Below are positions 54,903 to 64,000 of a stretch of 64,000 bases of DNA, piece by piece (position 1 is the stretch's first letter; each line of letters opens with the position of its first letter). Source of the stretch: JAFAYN01 sp963733105 (GTDB lineage Bacteria > Gemmatimonadota > Gemmatimonadetes > Longimicrobiales > Longimicrobiaceae); contig CAVTCB010000018.1 of the NCBI GenBank assembly GCA_963733105.1, positions 1 through 64,000 of the forward strand, written 5' to 3'. The notes beneath the pieces were generated by a model. The model did not search any database and was not told the origin of the DNA. It worked only from the letters and a program-made list of their open reading frames with translations. Position numbers and translations under genes: made by a program.

Positions 54903-56999
54903 CTACCGCACCCCCCACCCCTCCGGGAGCCCCGCGCCCACGCTCAGCCCCGCGTACGCCGTGCGCCCGGGGCCGGGCTCGAAGAAGCGGCGGCCGAAGG
55001 CGTTCACCACCACCGACGCGTTGTAGGCGCGGTCGAAGAGGTTGGTGACGCCCGCGAAGGGGGTCGCGCGGAGGCGGCCCAGGCGGACGCCCTCGCGGCC
55101 GGCGCGGAGGTCGGCCACCGTGTAGGCCGGGGAGCGGAAGAGGTTGCGGTCGTCCACGGGGACGGAGGACGAGCGGCGCACCTCCGCCCCGGCGAAGAAG
55201 CCCCCCGCGGACTCCCAGGCCAGGCGCGCGTCCAGGCGGTGCGGGGCCACTCCGGGGACGCGGTTGCCGTCCAGCGTGTCGCGCCCCACCACGTAGCGCC
55301 CGAAGCGGGCGTCCACGTGCGTCCAGGCCAGGCGCCCCGTGAGGCCGGGGAGGGGGGCGAGCGTCACCCCCGCCTCCACCCCGCGGCGGCGGGTGGAGCC
55401 CGCGTTGCGGAAGAACTGGCGGCCGGGCACCCCCTGCACCTCGAAGGGGATCAGCTCGTCGCGCACCCGCGCGCGGAAGGCGGCCACGTCGTAGGTGCCC
55501 CACCCGCCCAGCCGCCCCTTCGCGCCCGCCTCCCAGGAGCGCGTCCGCTGCGGGCGCAGCTCCGGGTTGAAGCCCCCGGCCCCGCTCGGGCGGTTCGCCA
55601 GCTCCGTGGTGGTGGGCGTCTCGAAGGCGGTGGCGAAGTTCGCGTACACCACCAGCGACGGCGACGCCGCCCAGCTCGCCCCCAGCGTCGGGCTCCACTC
55701 CGCCATGACCCGCGAGCCGGAGTCGTCCGGGTCCGCGGCCGTCACCAGGCGGTCGTCCGCGGAGAAGCGCAGCCGGTCCCGGCGCACCGCCCCCAGCACC
55801 TCCAGCCGCGCCCCGGCGACGCCGACGCCTGCGCGAAGGCCGACGCCGAGGTCACCCGCTCCCGCTGGTCCAGGAGGAGCTCGCGCCGCTCCCCCGCGTC
55901 GTTGCGACGGTTGCGGCGGCGGTCGCGCTGCGCCTCCGCCTCCCCCCCCGCCGTCCAGCGCACCCCCGCGCCCTCCGCGCCCAGGCGCCCCGAGAGCGTG
56001 GCGCGGACCCCGCCCACGCGGCGGTCCAGGTCGATCACCCGGTCCGGGATCGGGTTCTCCAGCGAGCGGGCCAGCGCGTGGCCCGCCACCTCCAGCGCCC
56101 CGCCCCCTCCCAGCGCGCGCTCCCACGCCACCCCCGCCTGCCCCTGGCGCCCCGTCTCCCCCGTGCGCTGCGCCACGTTGCGCGCGAAGGCGCGGGTGCG
56201 GTCCGCGCGCAGCAGCGAGTCGGAGAGCGAGCCCGGGTTGCGCGCGTCGTAGCCCACCCCGGACAGCACCAGCCGCACCCCGTCGCGCCCCCGGCGCCAT
56301 CCCAGCTGCGCCCCCCCCAGCACGTTCTCCGCCGACGAGTGCTCGCGGAAGCCCCCGTAGCGCAGGCGCGTCGCGTGGGCGCGCCAGGAGAGGGCGCCGG
56401 AGCGCCCCCCCGCGCTCCCCTGCAGGCGGAGGAGCCCGTCCCCCCCCGCCACCACGCGGCTCTCCACCCCCAGCGGCACCGGGGGCGGGGGCGGGGAGAA
56501 GAGCTGCACCACCCCGCCCGAGGCGTTGCCGTACAGCGCCGCCGCCGGGCCGCGCGCCACCTCCGCCCCGCCCAGCGCGCCGGGGTCCACCTGGTTCAGC
56601 GTGGTCTGGCCGTCCGGGAGGGTGGCGGGGAGCCCGTCCAGGAGGACCCGCACCCCCCGCACCCCGAACTGCGCCCGCGCCCCCGAGCCACGGATGGAGA
56701 TGCGCTCCCCCAGCGCGTAGTTGAAGCGGTTGTCCACCTGCACCCCCGGCACCGCCCCCAGCGCCTCGTCCAGCCCCAGCCCGGGACGCGCCCGGCGGGC
56801 CTCCTCCTCCCCCACCGCCGACACCGCGTACGGCGCCCGCAGCCGGGGGAGCGGGACGCGGAGCACCCGCACGGCGAGCGTGTCCAGCCGCGCGCGGCGC
56901 AGCGTGTCGGGCGGCTGCTGCGCCCGCCGCGGGCGCGGGGGCCAGGAGGGCGAGCGCGGCGAGCAGGAGGAGCGCGGCGCGGGGACGGCGGTCGGGCAT
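54903..56999 (-). pseudogene. TonB-dependent outer-membrane receptor, two frameshifts
   Basis: Signal peptide MPDRRPRAALLLLAALALLA from ATG 56999, then a frame change near 56935. The plug domain follows: VQVDNRFNYALGERISIRGS, RVLLDGLPATLPDGQ, EVARGPAAALYGNASGGVV. A second shift lies near 55820, after which the barrel continues (VVYANFATAFETPTTTELAN; TRSWEAGAKGRL) to the stop at 54903. About 697 residues. Substrates of this receptor class include siderophores, vitamin B12 and glycans; nothing here selects one. Confidence 0.92.
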
Positions 57000-57123
57000 G
57001 GTCTCCGGGACAGGGCGTGGAGGCTCGGGGCGACGCCGCGTGGGAGGCAAGATCTGTACGCCGCCGGGGCGGCGGTGGTATCTTGCACCGTCGTCACCGG
57101 AGCACCCCAGCGTCACCCGAGCC

Positions 57124-57603
57124 ATGACCGAGCAGACCGCCGCGCCGCCCGCACCCCCCGCCTCCGCCCCCCGCACCACGCGTGACGTGGTGTACGGCCT
57201 GGTGGGGGGCGCCGCCGTCTTCCTGGCCCTGGTCTTCGCGCTGGTGGGCGGGGAGGCGGACGGCGCCGCCGCGGGCGCTCCCCCCGAGGTCACCGTGCTG
57301 GAGCCGGAGAGCGGCTCCATCTTCTCCGGGCGGGTGACGCTGGTGTTCCGCACCCCGGAGGAGATGGTCCGCACCGCCGACGGGTGGCAGACCGGCGGGA
57401 GCTTCCACCTCCACGCGCTGGTGGACGGGACCGAGCTGATGGCCGCCCCCGGCGAGGTGCAGCCGCTGGGCGGCGGGCGCTACCGCTGGACCCTCCCCGC
57501 CCTCCCCGCCGGGGAGCACCGCCTGCGGCTCACCTGGGCCGGCCCCGACCACCGCACCTTCCAGCAGGGCGGCTCCTCCCCGTTCACCGTGGTGGTGCAC
57601 TGA
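57124..57603 (+). CDS. Membrane-anchored protein with Ig-like domain
   Basis: The protein has 159 residues: a short Pro/Ala-rich N-terminus, one transmembrane helix (VVYGLVGGAAVFLALVFALV, ~22-41) and a ~105-residue extracytoplasmic domain with Ig-like strands (VTVLEPESGSIFSGRVTLVF; GEHRLRLTWAGPDHRTF). No enzymatic motif. Divergent from the TonB-receptor gene; starts are ~125 bases apart. Confidence 0.78.
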   Translation: MTEQTAAPPAPPASAPRTTRDVVYGLVGGAAVFLALVFALVGGEADGAAAGAPPEVTVLEPESGSIFSGRVTLVFRTPEEMVRTADGWQTGGSFHLHALVDGTELMAAPGEVQPLGGGRYRWTLPALPAGEHRLRLTWAGPDHRTFQQGGSSPFTVVVH

Positions 57604-57604
57604 C

Positions 57605-57658
57605 GGCGCGGCCGCTCCCTCCGCGCCGCCGCCTTTGACAGCCGGCGGCCGCGCCTTT
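57605..57658 (+). terminator. Rho-independent terminator candidate
   Basis: An 11 bp stem (GGCGCGGCCGC / GCGGCCGCGCC) with a long loop that itself can pair is followed by TTT. It lies directly past the 57124-57603 gene. Confidence 0.55.
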
Positions 57659-57720
57659 ACTCTTCCGGCTCCGCAGTGCCCGCCCCGTCCCCCTCTCCAC
57701 CCTCTTCCCGGCCCTCTCCC

Positions 57721-58536
57721 ATGTTCACCACGCACCTCCGTCCCCTCACGTTCGGGGAGATCCTCGACGGCGCCTTCACGCTGTACCGGAGGCACTTCGC
57801 CGTCTTCTTCACCACCGCGCTCATCCCGCTCCTCCCCATGGCCTTCGCCTACGGCTTCCTGGGGGTGGCCGGCGCCGGGGCCACGACCCTCGAGGCGCAG
57901 CTCGCGGCCAGCGGCGGCTTCCTCCTCGCCCTCCCCTTCATCATGCTGGGGATGCTGGTGATGTGGGGCGCCCTGGTGCACGAGGCGGGGGAGGCGGTGA
58001 TGGGGCGCCCGGTGGTCCGGAGCGACGCGTACCGGGTGGCGTTCCGGCGGCTCCTCCCGCTGCTGGGCGCCACGCTCCTCCTGGGGCTCCTGATGGGGCT
58101 GGGGCTGTTGCTCTTCGTGGTCCCGGGCGTCCTGGTGATGCTGATGCTCTTCGCCATCTGGCAGGTGGTGGTGCTCGAGGGGAAGGGCCCCGTCGAGGCG
58201 GCCTCCCGCTCGCGCCGGCTCGCCCAGGGAGCGTGGCTGAGGATCTTCGGCGTCACCGCCGTGGTGTGGCTGATCGTGATGATGCCCAGCGCGCTCACGG
58301 GGATGGCCGGCGGGATGGCGGTGCTCTTCGTGTCCCTCTCCTCCGGCGGGGCCGAGTCCGCCACCGACGCGGTGGCGTGGATCTCGGCCGTGAGCAACAT
58401 CCTCAGCACCGTGCTCTCCGCGCTCACCACCCCGTTCATGATCACCGCCTTCACGCTCCTCTACTTCGACCGGCGGGTGCGCACCGAGGGGCTGGACCTG
58501 GAGATGGCCGAGGAGCAGCTCCCGGCGCTGGCCTGA
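57721..58536 (+). CDS. Multi-pass membrane protein (DUF7847/YciC-like)
   Basis: The protein has 271 residues. LRPLTFGEILDGAFTLYRRH at the N-terminus followed by six hydrophobic segments and a LLYFDRRVRTEGLDLEM tail is the layout of glycerophosphodiester-phosphodiesterase membrane-domain/YciC-like proteins. The same N- and C-terminal phrases occur twice in the 61711-63336 protein. It begins the run of genes leading through DUF4129, DUF4350 and MoxR (28 base gap to the next). Confidence 0.85.
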   Translation: MFTTHLRPLTFGEILDGAFTLYRRHFAVFFTTALIPLLPMAFAYGFLGVAGAGATTLEAQLAASGGFLLALPFIMLGMLVMWGALVHEAGEAVMGRPVVRSDAYRVAFRRLLPLLGATLLLGLLMGLGLLLFVVPGVLVMLMLFAIWQVVVLEGKGPVEAASRSRRLAQGAWLRIFGVTAVVWLIVMMPSALTGMAGGMAVLFVSLSSGGAESATDAVAWISAVSNILSTVLSALTTPFMITAFTLLYFDRRVRTEGLDLEMAEEQLPALA

Positions 58537-58564
58537 CCCCCCGGCCGCCGGGCGGCTTCCGCGC

Positions 58565-59200
58565 GTGACGCAGCGCCCCCTCCCCACCGCGGCGCAGGTC
58601 GAGCGCGCCCTGGGCGAGGTGTACGCCCGGCCCGAGCTGGCCGGGCGCGAGCCCGCGCCGCTCCTGAAGTGGATCGGCGAGCGGTGGGCCGAGATCCGTG
58701 GCGCGCTCGCCGCGCTGCTGGACCGCTTCCATCTCCTGGAGGGCAGCGCCCCCGCGTACTGGCTGGTGATCGTCTGGCTGGTGCTGGTGCTCTGCGCGCT
58801 GGGGATCCTGGCGCACATCGCGCGGAGCGCGTGGCGGGGGCGGGAGCGCCGCGCGCGGGCCGCCGCCGGGGAGCGCGGGAGCGCCGGCCGCCCCGCCGGG
58901 GGCCCGGAGTGGGAGGCCGAGGCGCGGCGCCTGGCCGCCGCCGGGCGGCTGCGGGAGGCCTCGCTGGCGCTCTACCAGGCCCTCCTCCTCCGGCTGGACG
59001 CCCGCGGCGCGGTGCGCTACGACCCCTCCAAGACCCCCGGCGACTACCGCCGGGAAGCCAGGAAGAAGCCTGACGCCGCGCGCGCGCTGGACGCCTTCCT
59101 GCGCCGCTTCGAGCCGGTGGCCTTCGGCGGGAGGGCGCTGGACGGGGCGGGGTACGACGCGCTGGCCCGCGCCGCCGCCGAGGGGGAGCCCCGTGGATAG
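58565..59200 (+). CDS. DUF4129 membrane protein
   Basis: The protein has 211 residues from GTG 58565. One transmembrane helix (AYWLVIVWLVLVLCALGILA, ~64-84) separates an N-terminal amphipathic segment from a soluble C-terminal region with EARRLAAAGRLREASLALYQ and the DUF4129 hallmark VRYDPSKTPGDYRREAR. It overlaps the DUF4350 gene by eight bases. DUF4129 proteins accompany MoxR ATPases and transglutaminase-like proteins. Confidence 0.9.
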   Translation: MTQRPLPTAAQVERALGEVYARPELAGREPAPLLKWIGERWAEIRGALAALLDRFHLLEGSAPAYWLVIVWLVLVLCALGILAHIARSAWRGRERRARAAAGERGSAGRPAGGPEWEAEARRLAAAGRLREASLALYQALLLRLDARGAVRYDPSKTPGDYRREARKKPDAARALDAFLRRFEPVAFGGRALDGAGYDALARAAAEGEPRG

Positions 59201-60377
59201 CCGCCGCGACCGGGTGCTGATGGTGGCGCTGATCGCCATCGTCGCCCTCCTCGCCCTGCTCGCCACCCCCTCCGACGAGAGCGACCCGACCGACACCCGC
59301 GCCTCCACCCTCCGCGACACCCCCGCCGGCGCCCGCGCCCTGTACCTGGCGCTGGACGAGCTGGACGTCCCCGCCGGGCGCCGCTACACCCCCTGGGTGG
59401 ACGCCGACTCCCTCGCCGGGCGCGGGACGCTGGTGCTCCTGGCCCCCGCCGAGCCCCCCACCCCCGCCGAGCTGGCCGCGCTCAAGCGCTGGGTGACGGC
59501 CGGCGGGACGCTGCTGTACGCCGCCCGCCCCCGCGACGCCACGCTGGACACCCTGGGGCTGGTGCTGGAGCCGCTGGTCCCCGACTCCGTCCCCTTCTCC
59601 CGGCGGGCCGACTGGCCCGGGCTCCCCGCCACCCCCGCGTACCACCGCTGGACCGGGGGGACCGGCTCCGTGGAGGGGTTCCGCTGGGCCTTCGCCGACT
59701 CCTCGCGCGCCCTGGCGGCGAGCGAGGTGGTGCTCTCCACGCGCGGGGGCGACGCCGTGGTGGCGCGGCTCCGGGTGGGGCGGGGAACCGTGGTGGCGTG
59801 GAGCGACGCCGGCCCGCTCCGCAACCGGGCGCTGCGCCGGAGCGGCGCCGCCGCCGTGTTCGCCCGCGCCGCCGCCGACCTGCTCCCCCCCGGCGACACC
59901 CTCCGCTTCGACGAGTACCACCACGGCTACCGCGGCGGCGGGAGCGCCGTGGACGCCACCCTGCGCTTCCTGCGCCGGGCCCCCGCCGGGCACCTGGCGC
60001 TCCAGCTCGCCGCCGTGGCGGTGCTCCTCCTCCTGGCGCTGGGGTGGCGCTTCGGCTCCCCCGTCCCTCCGCCCCCGGCCCGCCGCCGCTCCCCGCTGGA
60101 GCACGTGGAGGCGCTCGCCGGGGCGTACCGCCAGGCCGGCGCCCGCGCCACCGCGCGCCGCCTCCTCCTGGCCGGGCTCGCCCGCCGCCTGGGGCGCCAC
60201 TCCCCCCGCGACGCCCGCGAGGAGGGGGAGCTGCTGGAGCGCCTGGGCACCCACCTCCCCGTGGGGCGCGAGGCCGCGCGCGGGGTGCAGCAGGAATGGA
60301 AGAAGGGGGACCGCGCCGACCTGGTGGCGCTGTCCCGCGACGTGGACCGACTCCTCCGAGAGGTGAAGAGAACGTGA
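59193..60377 (+). CDS. DUF4350 membrane protein
   Basis: The protein has 394 residues from GTG 59193. An N-terminal helix (VLMVALIAIVALLALLATPS) leads to an extracytoplasmic domain with GARALYLALDELDVP and TLVLLAPAEPPTPAELAALK, the DUF4350 pattern, and RFDEYHHGYRGG. A second membrane helix (LALQLAAVAVLLLLALGWRF, ~265-285) and a cytoplasmic tail follow. It overlaps moxR by GTGA. Confidence 0.9.
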   Translation: MDSRRDRVLMVALIAIVALLALLATPSDESDPTDTRASTLRDTPAGARALYLALDELDVPAGRRYTPWVDADSLAGRGTLVLLAPAEPPTPAELAALKRWVTAGGTLLYAARPRDATLDTLGLVLEPLVPDSVPFSRRADWPGLPATPAYHRWTGGTGSVEGFRWAFADSSRALAASEVVLSTRGGDAVVARLRVGRGTVVAWSDAGPLRNRALRRSGAAAVFARAAADLLPPGDTLRFDEYHHGYRGGGSAVDATLRFLRRAPAGHLALQLAAVAVLLLLALGWRFGSPVPPPPARRRSPLEHVEALAGAYRQAGARATARRLLLAGLARRLGRHSPRDAREEGELLERLGTHLPVGREAARGVQQEWKKGDRADLVALSRDVDRLLREVKRT

Positions 60378-61347
60378 CGACCACCGACACCCCCGAGCCC
60401 GTCCCCGCCGAGCGGGCGCTGCGCGTCCTGGACCAGCTCCGCGGCGTGGTGCTGGGGCAGGACGAGGTGCTCCGGCAGATGCTGGTGGCCCTCCTCGCCG
60501 GGGGGCACGCGCTCCTGGAGGGGGTCCCCGGGACCGCCAAGACGCTCGCCATCCGCTCCCTGGCCATGGCGCTGGAGCTGCGCTTCGGGCGCGTGCAGTT
60601 CACCCCCGACCTGATGCCCACCGACCTGGTGGGGGTGAACATGCTGGACGAGCAGCGCCGGGAGTTCGTGTACCACCCCGGCCCGATCTTCGCCGACGTC
60701 CTGCTGGCCGACGAGATCAACCGCGCCCCCGCCAAGACCCAGGCCGCCCTCCTGGAGGCCATGCAGGAGCGCCAGGTGACCGTGGACGGGACCACCCGCC
60801 CGCTCCCCCCGCCTTCACCGTGTTCGCCTCGCAGAACCCGGTGGAGTACGAGGGCACCTACCCCCTCCCCGAGGCCCAGCTCGACCGCTTCCTCCTCAAG
60901 GTGGTGGTGGACTACCCCGGCGAGGAGGCCGAGCGCGCCATCCTGGACCGCTACGCCGACGGCTTCAGCGCCGACCGCTCCGACACCTACGGGATCGAGC
61001 CGGTGCTGAGCGCCGGCGACCTGCTGGCGCTGCGCCGCGCCGTCGCCGCCGTGCACGTGGAGCCCAGCGTCCGCGACTACGTCACCCGGATCGTGCGCGC
61101 CACGCGCGAGGAGCCCAGCTTCGCCCTGGGGGCCAGCCCCCGCGCCGGGGTCGCGCTCTTCCTGGCCTCGCGCGCCGAGGCCCTCCTGGCCGGGCGCGAC
61201 TTCGTGGTTCCCGACGACGTGAAGACCCTGGCCCTCCCGGTGCTCCGCCACCGCGTCCTCCTCACCCCCGAGGCCGAGGTGGAGGGGACCGCCGTGGACG
61301 CCCGCCTCGAAGCCCTCCTCCGCACCCTCCCCGCACCCCGCGACTGA
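60374..61347 (+). pseudogene. MoxR-family AAA+ ATPase, frameshifted
   Basis: From GTG 60374. Walker A is in LLEGVPGTAKTLAIRSLA, Walker B in VLLADEINRAPAKTQAALLE, both with the MoxR signature MPTDLVGVNMLD. After RPLPP the frame shifts at the C run 60805-60810, and sensor 1 (TVFASQNPVEYEGTYPLPEA) and the helical lid continue to 61347. About 324 residues when joined. MoxR ATPases act as chaperones for assembling or activating partner proteins. Confidence 0.93.
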
Positions 61348-61349
61348 CC

Positions 61350-61657
61350 ATGAAGAAGCTCCTCGTCTCGCCGCCGCGCTCGCCGCCCTGTTCTTTTTGA
61401 ACCCCTCCGAGTCGGACCACCGGGCGCGCTTCGCCGAGTCGTTCCGGGCCGGGCACCCCGTGCTCAGCTTCTTCGGCGCCGACCGCATCGCGCCCGTCCT
61501 GCTCACCTACCGCAGCTACGGCGTGATTTCCGTGGGCCGCGTCGGCGAGCAGGTGGTCACCGTGGGCGTCGGCGGCTACGTCCGGGTGCGCGACCTGGAC
61601 CTGGAGCGGCTGGTGGAGGACGCCTCGCGCAGGGCGGACGAGCTCCGCGAGTCCTGA
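61350..61657 (+). pseudogene. Small secreted DUF4359-like protein, frameshifted
   Basis: ATG 61350 begins a signal-peptide-like MKKLLV, then the frame must shift near 61368 to read LAAALAALFFLNPSESDHRA and a ~70-residue domain (LLTYRSYGVISVGRVGEQVV) ending at 61657. The NPSESDHRARFAESF opening and YRSYGVISVG recall DUF4359 proteins. Without the shift, only a short peptide or an ATG 61397 product without signal would be made. Confidence 0.6.
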
Positions 61658-61710
61658 GACCCTCCCCGGCGAGCGCCGTGTTCCTCCCCCCCACCCCCGG
61701 AGGCCCCCCC

Positions 61711-63336
61711 ATGTCCCACTTCCTGCGCCCCCTTACCCTCGACGAGATCCAGGACGGCGCCCGCGCGGTGTACCGGAAGAACTTCCGGTTCTTCTTCGCC
61801 GCCGGCCTGGTCCCGCTCCTCCCGCTGACCGCCGCCTGGTGCTACGCCATCCTCGCCGCGGGCGACCCTGCCTGGGTGCCGTGGGCCGGCTACGCGCTCT
61901 CGGTCCCCGCGATCGCGCTGGCGTGGGGTGCCCTGGTCCACGCCGTCGGTGAGGAGGCGGAGGGGCGGCCCGTGGTCCCGCGCGAGTCGCTCCGGGCGGC
62001 GGGCCGCCGCGCCCTCCCTCTCCTGGGAGCGACGCTGCTGGCGCACTTCTTCGTGGGGGCGGGGCTCATGATCCTGGTGGCGCCGGGCATCCTGGCCCTG
62101 GTGTCGCTCTTCCTGGTCTGGCCCGTGGTGATGTTCGAGGGGAAGGGGGCCGGGGAGGCCGGCGCCCGCTCCAGGCAGCTCGTCGACGCGGTGTGGGGGA
62201 CCCTCCCCTGGTTCGTCCTGGGGGTGCTGCTGGAGGTGGTGGCCGCGAGCTTGTTCGTGGTGATGGGGGGCGGCGTGATGGTGATGGTCCTGACGCTCTA
62301 CCCCGGACCGGCGGCGGTGTGGGCCCTGGCCGTGACGGTCGCCCTCGGCGTCCTCCTGGCGGCGCGCAAGGTCCCGTTCCTGGTCGCCGTCTCCACGCTC
62401 GTGTACTTCGACCGATGGGCGCGCACCGAGGGCGTGACGGGAGTGGAGGAGGCGGCCGAAGCACCCGTCTCCGCTCCCCCGCCTCCCCCGGAGCTCCCCG
62501 TCGCCGCTGCCGCGGGGCCGCAGGACGTGTCGGACGCCCACCTGCGCCCTCTCACCGCGGCCGAGATCGTCGACGGCGCCCGCGCGTCGTACCTGAAGAA
62601 CCGCCGCTTCTTCCTCGCGGCCGGCCTGGGCTCCGTCCTCCCCCTGGCGGCCGGCTGGGGGCTCTGGCTCCTTCCCTTCGGCGGCTTCGCGCCATGGGCG
62701 GGCTACGCGCTGTCGATCCCCGCGATGGCGGTGGCGTGGGGCGCCGTGGCCCACGCCGTCGGGGAGGAGGCGCAGGGGCGGCCCGTGGTCCCGGACGAGT
62801 CGCTCCGGGCGGTGCGCAGCCGTATCGATTCCCTGCTGGCGGCGATGCTCCTGACGTACTTCCTCGTCGGGGTGGGACTCCTGCTCATGGTGGTGCCGGG
62901 CGTCCTAGCCCTGGTCTTCCTCTTCGCCACCGTGCCGGCGGTGGTCTTCGAGAGGAAGGGGGTGCCGGAGGCGGCCGCCCGCTCCTGGAAGCTCGTCGAG
63001 GGGGCGTGGCGGCCCGTGTCCGGGACCGTCCTGTCGCTGCTGGTGGCCGCGGCGCTCCCGAGCCTGCTCGTGCTGGGAGCGGCCCTGGTGGTGTCGTCGG
63101 CCGTGCTGCTGTTCTCCAGCCTGCGCCTGCTGTCCACCGGGGAGGTAGACGGGACCTTGTACGGGGTGCTGGACTGGGCCTTCGCCCTGGCTCCCGTCCT
63201 CGCCGCCCTCGTCGCCGCGCGCGGCGTCCCGCTGCTGGCCGCGGGCTTCACGCTGCTGTACCTCGACCGGCGGGCGCGCACCGGGGGCGTGGGGGAAGCG
63301 GAGCCGGCCGAGGAGACCGTCCCCGCGCCCGCCTGA
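61711..63336 (+). CDS. Tandem-duplicated multi-pass membrane protein
   Basis: The protein has 541 residues made of two similar ~270-residue units. Each begins with HFLRPLTLDEIQDGARAVYR or AHLRPLTAAEIVDGARASYL, contains six hydrophobic segments with VVPRESLRA / VVPDESLRA and ends with a STLVYFDRWARTEGV / FTLLYLDRRARTGGV phrase. The unit matches the single-copy protein at 57721-58536. Internal duplication and fusion are therefore likely. Function unknown. Confidence 0.88.
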   Translation: MSHFLRPLTLDEIQDGARAVYRKNFRFFFAAGLVPLLPLTAAWCYAILAAGDPAWVPWAGYALSVPAIALAWGALVHAVGEEAEGRPVVPRESLRAAGRRALPLLGATLLAHFFVGAGLMILVAPGILALVSLFLVWPVVMFEGKGAGEAGARSRQLVDAVWGTLPWFVLGVLLEVVAASLFVVMGGGVMVMVLTLYPGPAAVWALAVTVALGVLLAARKVPFLVAVSTLVYFDRWARTEGVTGVEEAAEAPVSAPPPPPELPVAAAAGPQDVSDAHLRPLTAAEIVDGARASYLKNRRFFLAAGLGSVLPLAAGWGLWLLPFGGFAPWAGYALSIPAMAVAWGAVAHAVGEEAQGRPVVPDESLRAVRSRIDSLLAAMLLTYFLVGVGLLLMVVPGVLALVFLFATVPAVVFERKGVPEAAARSWKLVEGAWRPVSGTVLSLLVAAALPSLLVLGAALVVSSAVLLFSSLRLLSTGEVDGTLYGVLDWAFALAPVLAALVAARGVPLLAAGFTLLYLDRRARTGGVGEAEPAEETVPAPA

Positions 63337-63400
63337 CGCGTTAGCTTCGAGGTCCGGGGCGAAGCGCCGCCTCCCCGCCGTCCTCCTCCCGGTCCTCGCC

Positions 63401-64000
63401 GTGGCTCTCGGGCTGGCGGGGTGGGCGTTCTGGTGGGAGCCGGGGCGCGTCGTGCTGCGGGAGGTGCCGCTCGCCGTCCCCGGGTGGCGGGCCGAGCACG
63501 CCGGGCTGCGCGTGGCCGTCCTGGCCGACCTGCACGTCGGCTCGCCGCACAACGGGCGGGAGAAGCTGCGCCGCGTCGTCCGCATGGTGAACCGGGCGCG
63601 GCCGGACGCGGTGGTGGTCCTGGGCGACCTGGTGATCCAGGGCGTGGTGGGGGGAGCTTCGTCCCGCCGGAGGAGATGGCGGCGGAGCTGCGCGGGCTCC
63701 GCGCCCCGCTGGGGACCTTCGCCGTGCTGGGGAACCACGACTGGTGGCTGGACGCGCCGCGGGTGGCGCGGGCGCTCCGCTCCGCCGGGATGGTCGTGGT
63801 GGACGACACCGCCGCGCGGGTGGTGTCGCGGGGGGCGCCGTTCTGGGTGGCGGGGGTGAGCGACTGGTGGGAGGGGCCGCACGACGTGCGGAGGGCGGTG
63901 GGGGCGGTCACCGACGACGCGCCGGTCCTGCTCCTGACCCACAACCCGGACGTGTTCCCGGAGGTGCCGGCGCGCGTAAGCCTCACCGTCGCGGGGCACA
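63401..64000 (+). pseudogene. Metallophosphoesterase (calcineurin-like), frameshifted, cut by window end
   Basis: A hydrophobic N-terminus precedes LRVAVLADLHVGSPHNGREK (metal-binding D-x-H) and RPDAVVVLGDLVIQG (GD motif). In a G run at 63649-63654 the frame shifts, after which TFAVLGNHDWWLDAPRVARA (GNHD motif) and VLLLTHNPDVFPEVPARVSL continue to the window edge. The spacing of D-x-H, GD, GNHD and H matches YkuE-like membrane metallophosphoesterases. The true start is unclear; the frame is open to ~63341 but lacks an ATG. Confidence 0.85.

Overview
The window is GC-rich bacterial chromosome. Its outer-membrane porins, TonB-type receptor, chemoreceptors, DUF4129/DUF4350/MoxR operon and helix-turn-helix/TPR regulators fit a Gram-negative lineage such as Gemmatimonadota (Longimicrobium-like). 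That placement is inference from gene content; there is no rRNA or other marker here to prove it. No tRNA, rRNA or CRISPR array was seen.

Positions 1-14439 are a chromosomal-type integron. An IntI-type tyrosine recombinase (13479-14439, plus strand, broken by a one-base frameshift) points away from an array of gene cassettes whose genes all lie on the minus strand. Fourteen attC sites punctuate the array. Nine are near-identical copies of a ~100 bp type, and five consecutive ones (1768-4368) are all different, as if a block of foreign cassettes had been captured. Cargo includes small membrane proteins, a methyltransferase, a VOC/PhnB-like protein, a TfoX-domain protein, a P-loop-Nudix fusion, a LexA-like winged-helix protein and several unknowns. 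An intact IS5-family element (6837-8201, TTAG target duplication) sits in one cassette.

From 14.5 to 29.7 kb the genes look like ordinary chromosome: lpdA, a DUF1206 protein, a TPR-glycosidase-like protein followed by a TPR-beta-barrel protein, an S41 peptidase, a divergent qorB/hxlR pair with an operator array, a DUF5715-like lipoprotein, an S9 peptidase, and a cdd-deoA pyrimidine-salvage pair.

From 29.8 to 40.8 kb lies a sensory block: three methyl-accepting chemotaxis proteins with near-identical signalling ends, a beta-barrel protein, and a histidine kinase coupled to a DUF72 gene. From 41 to 54.6 kb come a porin, a YceI and a DUF3108 protein, then a helix-turn-helix / TPR / repeat-bearing lipopeptide locus (44481-46543) that resembles a peptide-signalling module, a receiver domain with Glu at the phospho-site, two more histidine kinases and a UbiB-family kinase. 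From 54.9 kb to the end are a TonB-dependent receptor and an operon of membrane proteins, DUF4129, DUF4350, MoxR and a metallophosphoesterase.

Two features cut across the window. First, ten genes carry frameshifts, several at G or C runs, so many may be sequence errors rather than true pseudogenes. Second, a dispersed repeat (five copies, 24.9-54.7 kb) has two hairpins whose arms differ between copies but keep complementarity, which suggests selection on structure.
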